64,000 nucleotides of DNA from Terrimonas ginsenosidimutans (lineage in GTDB: Bacteria; Bacteroidota; Bacteroidia; Chitinophagales; Chitinophagaceae): contig NZ_JAKLTR010000009.1 in the NCBI RefSeq assembly GCF_022012415.1, positions 214,266-278,265 of the forward strand, given 5' to 3'. The notes under the pieces are model-generated. The model searched no databases. It saw only the letters and a program-made list of their open reading frames with translations, and was not told the origin of the DNA. The position numbers were made by a program, and so were the translations under genes. Shown here one piece after another: positions 26,549 to 35,015 of this stretch (the stretch's first letter is position 1; each line of letters starts with the position of its first letter).

Positions 26549-26944
26549 ATGATAAGATTTTTACTTACACTGTTCGTCCTCACCATGGCTACGTCGCTGA
26601 AAGCGCAGACGGTGGACAGCATTTATTTTCATCTTTATACAGACAGCCTGAAAAAGGGCACTCATAACTATATAAATGTTGATGGGAAGCTATCCAATGG
26701 GCAATGGCAGCCATTAAGCGCAAAAGAGATCAGCTTTTCTTCGTCTGACTACAGTTTTTCGGGTAATGAGTTGATCCTGCCGATGGAATGCAGTGTGGAA
26801 AAAGTGACGGTGAAAGCTGTATTGAAGTCGAATCCCGCCATATGGAAGGAAACCACGATCTGGATCAAGCGGGCGCCAGACCCTATGCTGCCTTCCAGGG
26901 ATGAGATCCTCCGGAATACGAATCAGAAGAGACGAAAGAACTGA
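26549..26944 (+). CDS. Secreted hypothetical protein
   Basis: This 131-residue protein has a signal peptide (MIRFLLTLFVLTMATSLKAQ, cleavage near 20). The mature part is beta-rich (YFHLYTDSLKKGTHNYINVD, ISFSSSDYSFSGNELILP), resembling a single Ig-like or fibronectin-like domain, and ends in a basic tail (NTNQKRRKN). I recognise no family. It has its own -7 element and a strong terminator, so it is a single-gene unit. Confidence 0.8.
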   Translation: MIRFLLTLFVLTMATSLKAQTVDSIYFHLYTDSLKKGTHNYINVDGKLSNGQWQPLSAKEISFSSSDYSFSGNELILPMECSVEKVTVKAVLKSNPAIWKETTIWIKRAPDPMLPSRDEILRNTNQKRRKN

Positions 26945-26950
26945 TAGAAT

Positions 26951-26986
26951 AAAAAAGACCGCTCCATTGATGGGGCGGTCTTTTTT
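26951..26986. terminator. Bidirectional terminator
   Basis: A 15-bp stem (26951-26965 with 26972-26986; one G-T wobble) carries an A6 foot on the left and a T6 foot on the right around GACCGCYCC, with a 6-nt loop. It lies between convergent genes (ends at 26944 and 27007) and can serve both. Confidence 0.92.
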
Positions 26987-27006
26987 AGTAATATGATCTG
27001 AATATC

Positions 27007-27660
27007 TTATGCAAATTTCTTCGCGTCTTCCAGGAATTTGGCAAGACCGATATCTGTCAACGGGTGTTTGAGCAAACCCAGGATCGAGTCCAGCGGACAT
27101 GTACAAACATCAGCGCCAGCCTCAGCACATTTCACGATATGCAGGGCATTACGGATAGAAGCCGCCAGGATCTCTGTTTTGAAGCCCTGGATAGAGTAAA
27201 TATTTGCGATCTGAGCGATGAGTTCAATACCATCCCAGCTGCTGTCATCAATACGTCCGATAAAAGGAGATACATAACTTGCACCCGCTTTAGCGGCAAG
27301 GATCGCCTGACCGGCAGAGAAGATCAGCGTACAGTTTGTACGGATGCCATTGTCTGTAAACCATTTGATCGCTCTGACACCTTCTTTGATCATCGGAACT
27401 TTCACTACGATATTCGGGTGGATAGCCGCAAGCTTCTTTCCTTCTTCGATGATACCATCGAAATCGGTAGAAACAACTTCCGCGCTGATATCACCATCTA
27501 CTAATTCACAGATGGTTTTATAATGATTGAACACCGCTTCCTGTCCTTTGATGCCTTCTTTAGCCATCAGTGAAGGGTTAGTAGTAACGCCATCGAGAAT
27601 ACCGAGTTCGTTAGCTTCTTTGATCTGAGCCAGATTGCCCGTATCTATAAAAAACTTCAT
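27007..27660 (-). CDS. fsa: Fructose-6-phosphate aldolase (transaldolase-like)
   Basis: This 217-residue cytoplasmic class I aldolase of the small transaldolase/FSA family starts MKFFIDTGNLAQIKEA, the typical family N-terminus, with GVTTNPSLMAKEG near 24-36. The Schiff-base lysine is K87 in VVKVPM, followed by TNCTLIFSAGQAILAAKAGA and a SPFIGRIDD segment. The family includes both fructose-6-phosphate aldolases and small transaldolases (TalC); sequence inspection alone does not separate these activities. It appears monocistronic. Confidence 0.93.
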   Translation of the reverse strand: MKFFIDTGNLAQIKEANELGILDGVTTNPSLMAKEGIKGQEAVFNHYKTICELVDGDISAEVVSTDFDGIIEEGKKLAAIHPNIVVKVPMIKEGVRAIKWFTDNGIRTNCTLIFSAGQAILAAKAGASYVSPFIGRIDDSSWDGIELIAQIANIYSIQGFKTEILAASIRNALHIVKCAEAGADVCTCPLDSILGLLKHPLTDIGLAKFLEDAKKFA

Positions 27661-27824
27661 TTGTATGTTGTTTTATGGTTATCGTTGATTGTGGACCCGT
27701 TATTAACATCCCGGATGCTGGAGTTGTTCGCGGGTTGATTATGTTGTGAAAACCAGAAAATTACTGAAAAATATACGGGGACAACAGGATCGGAGTAATT
27801 ATTCCGGCTAAAAAAAGAAAAAAA

Positions 27825-27918
27825 GGCAGGCTACTCACATCGCACCGCTCAACCACCTATCCTTGCTGCCTTCCGGCCCTGGGGAGTTTCAGCAGGAGCT
27901 GGTCGTGTAAGACCTGCC
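27825..27918 (-). ncRNA. ffs: Signal recognition particle RNA (bacterial small / 4.5S type)
   Basis: On the minus strand the sequence contains the conserved apical SRP loop (CCAGGGCCGGAAGGCAGCAA), flanked by long complementary arms: GGCAGG at the 5' end (about 27918) pairs with CCTGCC at the 3' end (about 27825), followed by a T-rich tail (27824-27811) that serves as terminator. This is the Ffh-binding RNA that targets membrane proteins to the translocon. Length of about 94 nt fits the small bacterial type without an Alu domain. Ends are estimated from pairing and from the promoter position. Confidence 0.93.
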
Positions 27919-27923
27919 GGCCG

Positions 27924-27931
27924 CAAAGATA
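27924..27931 (-). promoter_or_regulatory. -7 element of the SRP RNA gene
   Basis: The minus strand reads TATCTTTG, an exact TAnnTTTG match, six bases before the inferred RNA 5' end GGCAGG. It calibrates the distance from the -7 element to the start point used elsewhere in this annotation. Confidence 0.65.
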
Positions 27932-28033
27932 CGGGTGCGCAACTAAAATAAAAACATAACGGAAGAATAATTAGCTGGTATTCTACAGATTTTTATTTCA
28001 GGCAGCGCGCGGTATTCATCTGAAGGCCCTGTT

Positions 28034-28120
28034 AGTATCGCAAAGGACGCAAAGCCTGCGCAAAGAGCGCTAAGTGTTTCTTTGCGTTCTTCGCGATTTC
28101 TTTGCGTCCTTTGCGATACT
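28034..28120. repeat. Inverted repeat with TTTGCGTCC words
   Basis: Arms 28034-28054 and 28100-28120 are perfectly complementary over 21 bp. Both arms, and the 45 nt between them, consist of variants of CGCAAAGGA / TCCTTTGCG, so several registers of pairing are possible. It lies 17 nt after the plug-protein stop on the minus strand. A single degraded copy of similar words stands at about 30946-30982. The rest of 27661-28136 beyond the SRP RNA holds nothing recognisable. Confidence 0.9.
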
Positions 28121-28136
28121 CCTGCGCCCGTTTGAT

Positions 28137-29414
28137 CTATCTGCCCAGGAAACTGTTCAACTGAGCAATACCCAGCAATTCATCAGCCCGTCCCCCAAAC
28201 TGTCTGAAATAAACAAGTACGGTGTAGTTATTCTCCGTATTATTAAAATTGCCTTCTGTATTATCCAACGGAAAACGATTGGTATTTCTCTTTCCCGCAT
28301 CAAGGGTGATATAAGAATAGTTGTAGTACCCCTGCTTCAGATACAATGTCTTCTCATAGATCCCGTAAGTTTCGTTGAAGTCCATCTTTGAATCATCGTC
28401 AGGGAGATAATTTGTCAGTTCCCCAAAAACATACACTTCTTTGCCGGGATAAGGTTTCCTGTCCGGAGGGATGAAGGAGAAATGAACATATGCATAGTCA
28501 CTCTGCCAGTAGGGATTATAACCATCACGGTTATCCATGATCCATTGTCCGTTGATGTCTTTGTAGTAAATATAAACCTGCTGTCTTCTCTCAACATCTG
28601 GTTTAATGTAAACGTCGGAGCGATTTTTAATACTGTCATCATTCAGCCTTTGCATCCGGTCCGTCATCAGCCGAAGGCTGCTGAGGTCGATCCAGCGCCA
28701 TTCCCGTCCGGCCTGAAAGCTGGTTGCGTCATCATTATACTCAAAGAAATTACCCCGGTAGATAGTAGGACGTTCGAGCAACGCAGCGGTGGGCCAGGCA
28801 TTATTCTGCATCACCACCACTTTCAGGTCCTGTGGAGATGATGTATTGATCCGTGCATTGGCCGTACTTATGCTTACCATCACACGCTGGTCTGTCAGAA
28901 AATAAGCCGAATTGAAAGGCTGCTTTATCTGTGCAGAGATGGCAACGCGATTATCCACCACCAGAAATCGTTTCGTGAGATACAGGTCTGAGGTGTCATT
29001 ATTCCGGAATACTTTCAGAAGATAATTACCAGACCTGCTGGGCACCGAGCTTCTGTCCGGAACCGTTGCCTGGTAATGTGTATAGCGGTTCAATGCAATG
29101 GAAGAGTTACGATAAGTGGTGATACGTGTCGACTGAAAGCCCCTGATATAATCAAAGGGCTGCAATTGTGCCGGAGTCCAGTCGGCATTGCAAAGCTGAA
29201 AAGAATAATAGAGACTTTTAACATCTGCATCGAGGTCGTCAAAATGCAGTTCCAGCTGGTCTGCGCTGTTAAGATTCAGGATCGGGTAACTTAACTGATC
29301 CCCGGCTTTGAACAGCTTCACCGAATGAATAGAAGGTTTATAAATTTTATCAGGCATCTGTGCGTTTACTGAGAAACTGAGCAACATCAATAAAGCAACG
29401 GAGATTCTTTGCAT
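28137..29414 (-). CDS. Type IX secretion system plug protein (formerly DUF5103)
   Basis: This 425-residue exported protein has a signal peptide (MQRISVALLMLLSFSVNAQ, cleavage near 19) and the two-domain beta-sandwich build of the DUF5103 family. Marker segments are LYYSFQLCNADWTPAQLQPFDYIRG (about 68-92), GNYLLKVFRNND, and the C-terminal YVFGELTNY, YEKTLYLKQGYYNYSY and ENNYTVLVYFR. In Flavobacterium johnsoniae the family member called Plug closes the periplasmic end of the SprA translocon channel. sprA is not in the window. Length matches the family. An inverted repeat follows the gene. Confidence 0.9.
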   Translation of the reverse strand: MQRISVALLMLLSFSVNAQMPDKIYKPSIHSVKLFKAGDQLSYPILNLNSADQLELHFDDLDADVKSLYYSFQLCNADWTPAQLQPFDYIRGFQSTRITTYRNSSIALNRYTHYQATVPDRSSVPSRSGNYLLKVFRNNDTSDLYLTKRFLVVDNRVAISAQIKQPFNSAYFLTDQRVMVSISTANARINTSSPQDLKVVVMQNNAWPTAALLERPTIYRGNFFEYNDDATSFQAGREWRWIDLSSLRLMTDRMQRLNDDSIKNRSDVYIKPDVERRQQVYIYYKDINGQWIMDNRDGYNPYWQSDYAYVHFSFIPPDRKPYPGKEVYVFGELTNYLPDDDSKMDFNETYGIYEKTLYLKQGYYNYSYITLDAGKRNTNRFPLDNTEGNFNNTENNYTVLVYFRQFGGRADELLGIAQLNSFLGR

Positions 29415-29595
29415 GGATATGTTTTTACACTGGTTAGACAGTACGGTTTGCGGATCAGCTACATGTTTTCCGGAAGAAGGAAGCTTAAGCAGGCATTGAG
29501 ATCATTTCTCTCATTCCCTTGCTCACCTGGCCCTAAAGATATTCCCTAAATCCGGTAAAATTCCTTCAAAACAGGCCGTAAACTGTTTTTCGGCT

Positions 29596-29603
29596 TATTT
29601 TTG
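29596..29603 (+). promoter_or_regulatory. Candidate -7 element for the FtsX-type permease
   Basis: TATTTTTG matches TAnnTTTG. It is followed at 29609 by a 17-codon open frame (MPDRQILN...) whose TGA overlaps the permease TTG start (TTTGA), so translation of that frame could feed into the permease. Confidence 0.35.
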
Positions 29604-29661
29604 TTTCAATGCCTGACAGGCAGATCTTGAATATTCACGGCACTAAGACAAACAAAACAAT

Positions 29662-30897
29662 TTGAAGGTTGCAGGCTTTATAGCAAACCGCATCGCATTT
29701 AACCACCAGCGTTCCTTTTCCAGGTTCATTATCAGGCTGTCTGTAGCAGCCACGATTATCAGCGTTGCGGTCATGATCATTACACTGGCTTTTGTAAATG
29801 GATTCCAGGAACAGGTGAGTCAAAAGGTCTTCAGTTTCTGGGGGCACCTGCGCATCCAGGAAAAGCAGCCTTTCAAAGCCCTGATCGCGGAAGAGATCCC
29901 GATCGAAAAAAATGATACACTCATTGATGCTATCCGGCAAAAACCCGGCATAGAAAGCATTCATCCGTTTGCAACAAAATACGCGACACTTAAAACCCGG
30001 GATGATATCGAAGGGGTTTTATTAAAAGGAGTTGACAGCAGCTACGACTTTGTCCATTTCGCTTCCTTTATCCGCGAAGGCCGCGCGATCCATTTTAACG
30101 ACAGCACTTATAGCCGCGAGATCATGATCTCCGCCTATACCGCAAAACAACTGCAGCTTGCAGTAAATGACCGTGTACTGATCTACTTCATCCGGCCAGA
30201 CGGCACTTACCGGCCTGACCGGCTAACCGTAGCGGGTATTTTCAAAACAGGTATAGAAGAATATGACAAGACTTTCGCCATCGGTGATCTGAAACTTTTG
30301 CAAAGACTGAACGACTGGAGCGCCACGGAAGTAGGCGGCTATGAGATCTTCCTGAAAGATTACCGGATGATGGATTCTGTTGCGGAAGACCTTTACAATA
30401 TGGACCTCTTCCCTCTTACCTGGGATACACGCACGGTGCGGGATATTTCACCAAATATTTTCGACTGGTTATATATCCAGAATAAGAACAGGAACGTATT
30501 ACTTGGATTAATGATCATCGTGGCACTGATCAACCTGATCACCTGCCTGATCATTCTCGTACTTGAGCGTGTTCGCATGATCGGGATCCTGAAGGCGCTG
30601 GGTGCTACCAACTGGACCATTCAACAGATCTTTCTCCGCCATTCATTGTTCATCACTCTTGCAGGTATTGCTGTGGGAACCGGCGTTGCGCTTGGCATAC
30701 TTTACCTGCAACAGGCTACAGGGTTCATCAAACTCCAGGAAGATGCCTATTACCTTAGCGAAGCGGCGGTAAGCATTGTTTGGTGGGAAGTAGGCGCGGT
30801 ATGCGGTGGTACATTACTGATCTGCTTTCTTGTATTGATGATCCCGACGATCCTGGTCAGAAAGATCCAACCGGTTAAAGCGATCCGCTTCAGTTAG
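29662..30897 (+). CDS. ABC transporter permease, FtsX/LolCE type
   Basis: This 411-residue inner-membrane protein starts with TTG; the resulting MKVAGFIANRIAFNHQRSFSRFI matches the usual start of the family and no in-frame ATG exists until residue 38. Build: helix 1 (about 26-46), a large periplasmic MacB-type domain (about 50-270), then three helices (about 276-300, 320-345, 373-397) bearing the FtsX domain, including ERVRMIGILKALGATNWTIQQIF. Such permeases act in lipoprotein release (LolCE) or efflux with a separate ATPase. The ATPase gene is not adjacent. The TTG start overlaps the stop of a short upstream frame. Confidence 0.92.
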   Translation: MKVAGFIANRIAFNHQRSFSRFIIRLSVAATIISVAVMIITLAFVNGFQEQVSQKVFSFWGHLRIQEKQPFKALIAEEIPIEKNDTLIDAIRQKPGIESIHPFATKYATLKTRDDIEGVLLKGVDSSYDFVHFASFIREGRAIHFNDSTYSREIMISAYTAKQLQLAVNDRVLIYFIRPDGTYRPDRLTVAGIFKTGIEEYDKTFAIGDLKLLQRLNDWSATEVGGYEIFLKDYRMMDSVAEDLYNMDLFPLTWDTRTVRDISPNIFDWLYIQNKNRNVLLGLMIIVALINLITCLIILVLERVRMIGILKALGATNWTIQQIFLRHSLFITLAGIAVGTGVALGILYLQQATGFIKLQEDAYYLSEAAVSIVWWEVGAVCGGTLLICFLVLMIPTILVRKIQPVKAIRFS

Positions 30898-31007
30898 TTT
30901 ATATTTCTCCCGCTATCATTTATGTATTGATCCGCGTTGAAACAACGCAAGGGACGCTTTTTACCGCAAAGAGTACGCGGGGATCGGGTTTGCCAGCTGT
31001 TTCGCCT

Positions 31008-31742
31008 TTAAACAAGATGAGAAACAATAATGCCGGTCGCGACCGCCGCATTCAACGACTCCGCTTTCCCTTTTTGAGGAATTGTCAATCGCACATTCAC
31101 TTTTTCCATTACAGCGGGACTGATGCCTTTCGATTCATTACCGATCACGATCACCCCTTCTGTCAACCGCTTCATCTGTAAAATATCCTGGCCCTGTAAT
31201 GCCGCCGCATAAACCGGGACATCTGTCAGGGAACCGAGCCAGGCTTCCAGGTCGGTATAATGTACCTGCACCCTTCCGATACTTCCCATGGTCGACTGCA
31301 CCACTTTGGGATTATACTGGTCCGCACAATTATGACTGCAGATGATGCGGGGGATACCAAACCAGTCAGCGATCCGGATGATGGTTCCCAGGTTGCCCGG
31401 ATCCTGGATCGTATCCAGTGCAAGTGCAATACTGCCTTTCAACGGGGGAACCGGAGATTCGGGAAACTGCTTCATTACTGCCAGCACCTGGTTAGGCGTG
31501 TGAAGTTGTGAGATCCTGGCCAGTTCCTCTACAGACACCTCTGTGATCAGCGAAGAAGACAGGTCTATGCGCCGCTCTTCCACCCATGACGGCAATGCAT
31601 ACACGTGACTGATACCGTCCGGATTATCCTGCAGCAATTCTGCCACGATTTTCGGACCTTCGGCGATGAAAAGCCGTTCGTCATCCCTTTGTTTTTTCTG
31701 GCCTAAACTTTGAATATATTTGACCTTCGATTTACTCAGCAT
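31008..31742 (-). CDS. TrmH/SpoU family RNA 2'-O-methyltransferase
   Basis: This 244-residue protein has an N-terminal RNA-binding substrate domain (about 1-95; RLFIAEGPKIVAELL) and a C-terminal SPOUT knot. Motif 1 is TIQDPGNLGTIIRIADW (N117, R123), motif 2 VIVIGNESKGIS (about 197-208) and motif 3 IPQKGKAESLNAAVATGI (221-238). These bind AdoMet and methylate a ribose in rRNA or tRNA; the exact target cannot be assigned. Its start is only 17 bp from that of divergent tamL, so the two must have overlapping promoter regions. Confidence 0.94.
   Translation of the reverse strand: MLSKSKVKYIQSLGQKKQRDDERLFIAEGPKIVAELLQDNPDGISHVYALPSWVEERRIDLSSSLITEVSVEELARISQLHTPNQVLAVMKQFPESPVPPLKGSIALALDTIQDPGNLGTIIRIADWFGIPRIICSHNCADQYNPKVVQSTMGSIGRVQVHYTDLEAWLGSLTDVPVYAAALQGQDILQMKRLTEGVIVIGNESKGISPAVMEKVNVRLTIPQKGKAESLNAAVATGIIVSHLV
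31715..31722 (+). promoter_or_regulatory. Candidate -7 element for tamL, inside the methyltransferase gene
   Basis: TATATTTG matches TAnnTTTG and ends 37 nt before the tamL ATG, within the first codons of the divergent methyltransferase. A TTTG at 31688-31691 is 23 nt upstream, slightly wider than the usual spacing. Confidence 0.4.
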
Positions 31743-31759
31743 TTCGCTTGATTTTAATT

Positions 31760-34105
31760 ATGTTATCCGGTAAGCCAACCACTCATATCAATCTCGTAAA
31801 AGTAATTCTTACCGGATGCTTGCTCGCATTTTTTGCCTCCTGTACGGTCGTAAAACATTACCCGACTGACAAACCGTTCGTTTATAAAACAAATATCAAC
31901 CTAATAGGCAATTTTTCAAAGATAGAAAAGCAGGCACTCACTGCAAGCCTGGCAGACCAGCTTGATGACAGCATGCAGGCACGCCGGCTTGATAAATTAC
32001 TCTGGAGCACGCTAAAAAACCCTCCGGTGTATGACAGCATCAATGCAGACAACTCGATCATATTCATGCGCGCCCTGCTGAATTCACAGGGATACTTCAG
32101 CGATTCGATCTACTATACGCATAAGATCGACCTTGCAAAAGATGGTCAGCAAAGAACAACTGTCGACTTTTATGTCCGTCCGGGCAAACTCGTCAAGCTG
32201 GATTCGATCAGCTATAACATGCGTCATACAGATCTGCAATACCTGTCAGACAGTACCCGCGGACAAGCCTATATCAAAAAAGGAGATGCTTTTGCCAAGG
32301 CTCCGATCTCAGCCGAATTTGACCGGCTTACTGATCTCTACAGGAATATGGGTTATTTCCGGTTCAGCCGGGACGAGATGGTCGGGATCTGGGATACACT
32401 CGATGTCGCACTGCTCACCCCTACCCTGGACCCCTTTGAGCAACTGGAAATTCTGCAGAAATTACAAGCCCGCCGCAATAACCCTACTGCAAATCTTGAG
32501 ATCCGTCTTAAAAGCCTGGACAGTGCGAAGCTGGTGAAATATTATATCGGCAACGTTACTCTTTATCCCGATTATACACCAGACACCGTTGGAATAACTC
32601 CGACGATCGAAGAAGTAGGGGGAGGTCCCGGGAAAGCACCGATACGCGTTATCCAGCATCATGGAAGGTTCAAAGCGAAGATCTTTCCGCCGAATGTGTA
32701 TCTCCCAACGGACAGTTTGTATCGGTTGAGAAGGTACGCACGGACGATCAACCGTTTCAATTCCCTGGGAACATGGAGAATGGTGAGTATAGATCAGCTG
32801 CCGCGAAAAGGAACAGATACGATTGATTTTGTGATACGACTGTCTCCCGCAAAGAAGTATTCATTCAATACAAACCTTGAAGGGAGTATCAATCAGAATG
32901 CTTTTTCCGGGAACATATTTGGGATAGGTGTCAACGTCGGTCTTCAAAACAGGAATTTCGCGAAAGCCGCAAATTTAGCGAGCAGCAACCTTCGCTACGG
33001 GATTGAGCTCGGCAATGCCAGCAGTCTCGGGCAATTTATCCAGACACAGCAGATCGCGTTCAGCCATAGCATACGGATGCCCCGGGCGATCCCGAACTTC
33101 GGGTTCATCCCTGAAAACCTGCGGGACAATTTCAGCACTGTCTTCAACTTTAATGCAGCAAACACTGAAAGACGCTTTCTCTATAATCTTACCACACTAA
33201 ACGGATCCTGGGGTTATGAGTTCCAGCGTAGAAAAATGCTGATCTCGTTAAAACTCCCCAATATTGAATACTCTTCGCTCATAAGAAGAGACAGCCTTGA
33301 TACGCTGATCAAATACAATCCATCCCTCAGAAATATCTTTACGGATGGATTTATTTCTTCCGTTATCGGAAGCTTTACGATGAGCGGAGGAACAACCAAC
33401 CGGTTAAGTGTATTCAGAGCCAATGTTGAAGAATCCGGCCTGTTGACCGGTATGATCCGCAATTCATTCCTCGACAAACAACTTTACCGTTTCCTGAAGC
33501 TGGATGCAGAGTTTGCATACCTGATGAGATTCCCAAAAACATCACTGGCCTTCCGCTTGTTTGCCGGTGCAGGGCATGAATTCAACTCGACAAGAAATCC
33601 GGATAAACGATACAACCTTCCCTTCTTCAAACAATACTTTGCAGGGGGGCCGAACAGTATGCGCGCCTGGTCGCTCAGAAGACTTGGCCCCGGATCAAAT
33701 ATCAAATCATTCCAGGGGGTGGGCAGCACGCCCGACCGATATGGCGATATACAGCTTGAAGGCAATGTCGAATTCCGGTTCCCTCTTGGCACTCCATTCA
33801 ATATTAAACTGAATGGCGCCGTATTTACAGACATCGGAAACGTCTGGTATATGAAATCCGCGCCCGACAGAGAAGCGAATGAGGTATTCAAGCTGGGCCG
33901 GTTATGGACAGATCTTGCCGTTGGCTCTGGCGCAGGTTTGCGGGTCGACTTTAATTTTCTCGTGATCCGGCTGGATTATGCCTACAAAGTAAAAGACCCA
34001 AGCCCCGCGCCTGCGGATGCTGCTGTGCAAAACAAATGGTTTGGGTATAAATTCTCGCGTGGCGATCAGTTCCAGCTTGGCATCAACTATCCATTTATAT
34101 TCTGA
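31760..34105 (+). CDS. tamL: TamL-type outer-membrane assembly lipoprotein (BamA/TamA-like)
   Basis: The ATG at 31760 gives a 781-residue protein; a TTG reading from 31748 adds four residues. The signal ends in a lipobox (LAFFASC), predicting a lipidated Cys near residue 27, and is followed by CTVVKHYPTDKPFVYKTNI. Periplasmic POTRA-like regions extend to about 390, and a C-terminal Omp85 16-strand barrel follows, with RLFAGAGHEF, FFKQYFAGGPNSMRAW (the conserved loop) and a final QLGINYPFIF. TamL is the lipidated Bacteroidetes form of TamA that works with TamB in inserting outer-membrane proteins. tamB is not in the window. The 3' end overlaps convergent truB by 19 nt. Confidence 0.92.
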   Translation: MLSGKPTTHINLVKVILTGCLLAFFASCTVVKHYPTDKPFVYKTNINLIGNFSKIEKQALTASLADQLDDSMQARRLDKLLWSTLKNPPVYDSINADNSIIFMRALLNSQGYFSDSIYYTHKIDLAKDGQQRTTVDFYVRPGKLVKLDSISYNMRHTDLQYLSDSTRGQAYIKKGDAFAKAPISAEFDRLTDLYRNMGYFRFSRDEMVGIWDTLDVALLTPTLDPFEQLEILQKLQARRNNPTANLEIRLKSLDSAKLVKYYIGNVTLYPDYTPDTVGITPTIEEVGGGPGKAPIRVIQHHGRFKAKIFPPNVYLPTDSLYRLRRYARTINRFNSLGTWRMVSIDQLPRKGTDTIDFVIRLSPAKKYSFNTNLEGSINQNAFSGNIFGIGVNVGLQNRNFAKAANLASSNLRYGIELGNASSLGQFIQTQQIAFSHSIRMPRAIPNFGFIPENLRDNFSTVFNFNAANTERRFLYNLTTLNGSWGYEFQRRKMLISLKLPNIEYSSLIRRDSLDTLIKYNPSLRNIFTDGFISSVIGSFTMSGGTTNRLSVFRANVEESGLLTGMIRNSFLDKQLYRFLKLDAEFAYLMRFPKTSLAFRLFAGAGHEFNSTRNPDKRYNLPFFKQYFAGGPNSMRAWSLRRLGPGSNIKSFQGVGSTPDRYGDIQLEGNVEFRFPLGTPFNIKLNGAVFTDIGNVWYMKSAPDREANEVFKLGRLWTDLAVGSGAGLRVDFNFLVIRLDYAYKVKDPSPAPADAAVQNKWFGYKFSRGDQFQLGINYPFIF

Positions 34106-34782
34106 TCCGTCGATTCCGACGCTTTCAGTTGTTCTTCAAACACTGCAGGAGTGATCGCGTTTTCGATCGTGAATTCACCGATCCTTGTACGGCAAAGACT
34201 GCTCAGGTATCCGCCACAACCCAGTGCTGCGCCAAAATCATTTGCCAGGCTACGGATATAGGTTCCGGTGGAACATACCACGCGGAACTGTACAACAGGA
34301 AGGTCTATTGACGTGATCTCAAATTCTGTGATAGTCACTTTTCTTGGATCGATCTTCACCTCTACTCCTTTTCGCGCCAGTTCATACACCCGTTTGCCAT
34401 CGATCTTTATTGCAGAGTGAGCAGGTGGCACCTGCATTATTTCTCCGGTGAAAGGCACGGTGGCCGCTCTGATCTTTGCTTCATCTATCCCGTCCAGCGG
34501 CAGAAAATTCTCCGGCTCACTTTCAAGGTCATACGTTGGAGTGGTCGCCCCCAGCGTAAATGAGCCGGTGTACTCTTTCTCCTTCGCCATATATTCATTG
34601 ATCTTCTTCGTAAACTTTCCGGTACAAACGATCAGCAAACCCGTGGCCAATGGATCCAGGGTACCTGCATGCCCCACCTTCTTGATCCTGACCAGGTTCC
34701 GGATTTTCCTCACTGCATCAAAAGATGTCCATCGCAAAGGTTTGTTGATAAGAAGGACCCGACCTTCTGCAAAATTGTTCAT
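34087..34782 (-). CDS. truB: tRNA pseudouridine(55) synthase
   Basis: This 231-residue enzyme isomerises U55 in the T loop of tRNA. The catalytic aspartate is D43 in VGHAGTLDPLATGLL; the KINEYMAKEKEYTG segment, VPPAHSAIKIDGKRVYELAR and the RVVCSTGTYIRSLANDFG motif are intact. It lacks the C-terminal PUA extension of the Escherichia coli enzyme, as in many short Bacteroidetes TruB proteins. A TATCTTTG -7 element lies four bases before the ATG, and a GTTGTCC tandem array begins seven bases upstream of that. Confidence 0.96.
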   Translation of the reverse strand: MNNFAEGRVLLINKPLRWTSFDAVRKIRNLVRIKKVGHAGTLDPLATGLLIVCTGKFTKKINEYMAKEKEYTGSFTLGATTPTYDLESEPENFLPLDGIDEAKIRAATVPFTGEIMQVPPAHSAIKIDGKRVYELARKGVEVKIDPRKVTITEFEITSIDLPVVQFRVVCSTGTYIRSLANDFGAALGCGGYLSSLCRTRIGEFTIENAITPAVFEEQLKASESTDQNING

Positions 34783-34786
34783 GGCG

Positions 34787-34794
34787 CAAAGATA
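34787..34794 (-). promoter_or_regulatory. Candidate -7 element of truB abutting the heptamer array
   Basis: The minus strand reads TATCTTTG, only four bases before the truB ATG, predicting a leaderless transcript. The -33 position (about 34814-34818) falls inside the GTTGTCC array and shows no TTTG. Confidence 0.5.
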
Positions 34795-34800
34795 GGGATC

Positions 34801-34880
34801 GTTGACCGTTGTCCGTTGTCCGTTGTCCGTTGTCCGTTGTCCGTTGTCCGTTGTCCGTTGTCCGTTGTCCGTTGTCCGTC
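34801..34880. repeat. GTTGTCC tandem heptamer array
   Basis: One GTTGACC followed by ten perfect copies of GTTGTCC and a partial unit (80 nt). The inverted counterpart lies at 34975-35012, so the array is one arm of a larger inverted repeat around a nested hairpin. The perfect copies suggest recent expansion or slippage. Confidence 0.97.
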
Positions 34881-34882
34881 AC

Positions 34883-34935
34883 AAATTAAGAGAGAGAGGT
34901 TATCGTTTAAAACGATAACCTCTCTCTCTTAATTT
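34883..34935. repeat. 26-bp near-perfect palindromic hairpin (TATCGTTT core)
   Basis: Arms 34883-34908 and 34910-34935 are perfectly complementary around a single central base. The arms run AAATTAAGAGAGAGAGG then TTATCGTTT. The same design (AATTAA, purine run, TATCGTT) recurs at 41521-41573. It is nested between the two heptamer arms. Confidence 0.95.
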
Positions 34936-34974
34936 GAACACGAAGATCCAATTCTATTCCACCTCCCATGAATT

Positions 34975-35012
34975 CCGGACAACGGACAACGGTCAACGGA
35001 CAACGGTCAACG
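34975..35012. repeat. Inverted heptamer arm (GGTCAAC/GGACAAC)
   Basis: Five heptamers in the orientation opposite to 34801-34880, mixing GGACAAC and GGTCAAC. It ends three bases before the stop of the DUF58 gene, so it could be part of that gene's transcript end. Confidence 0.93.
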
Positions 35013-35015
35013 ATC

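Noticed and set aside
34801..34880. Possible CRISPR array
   Set aside because: The units are seven bases long with no spacers and no cas genes nearby; it is a simple tandem repeat.
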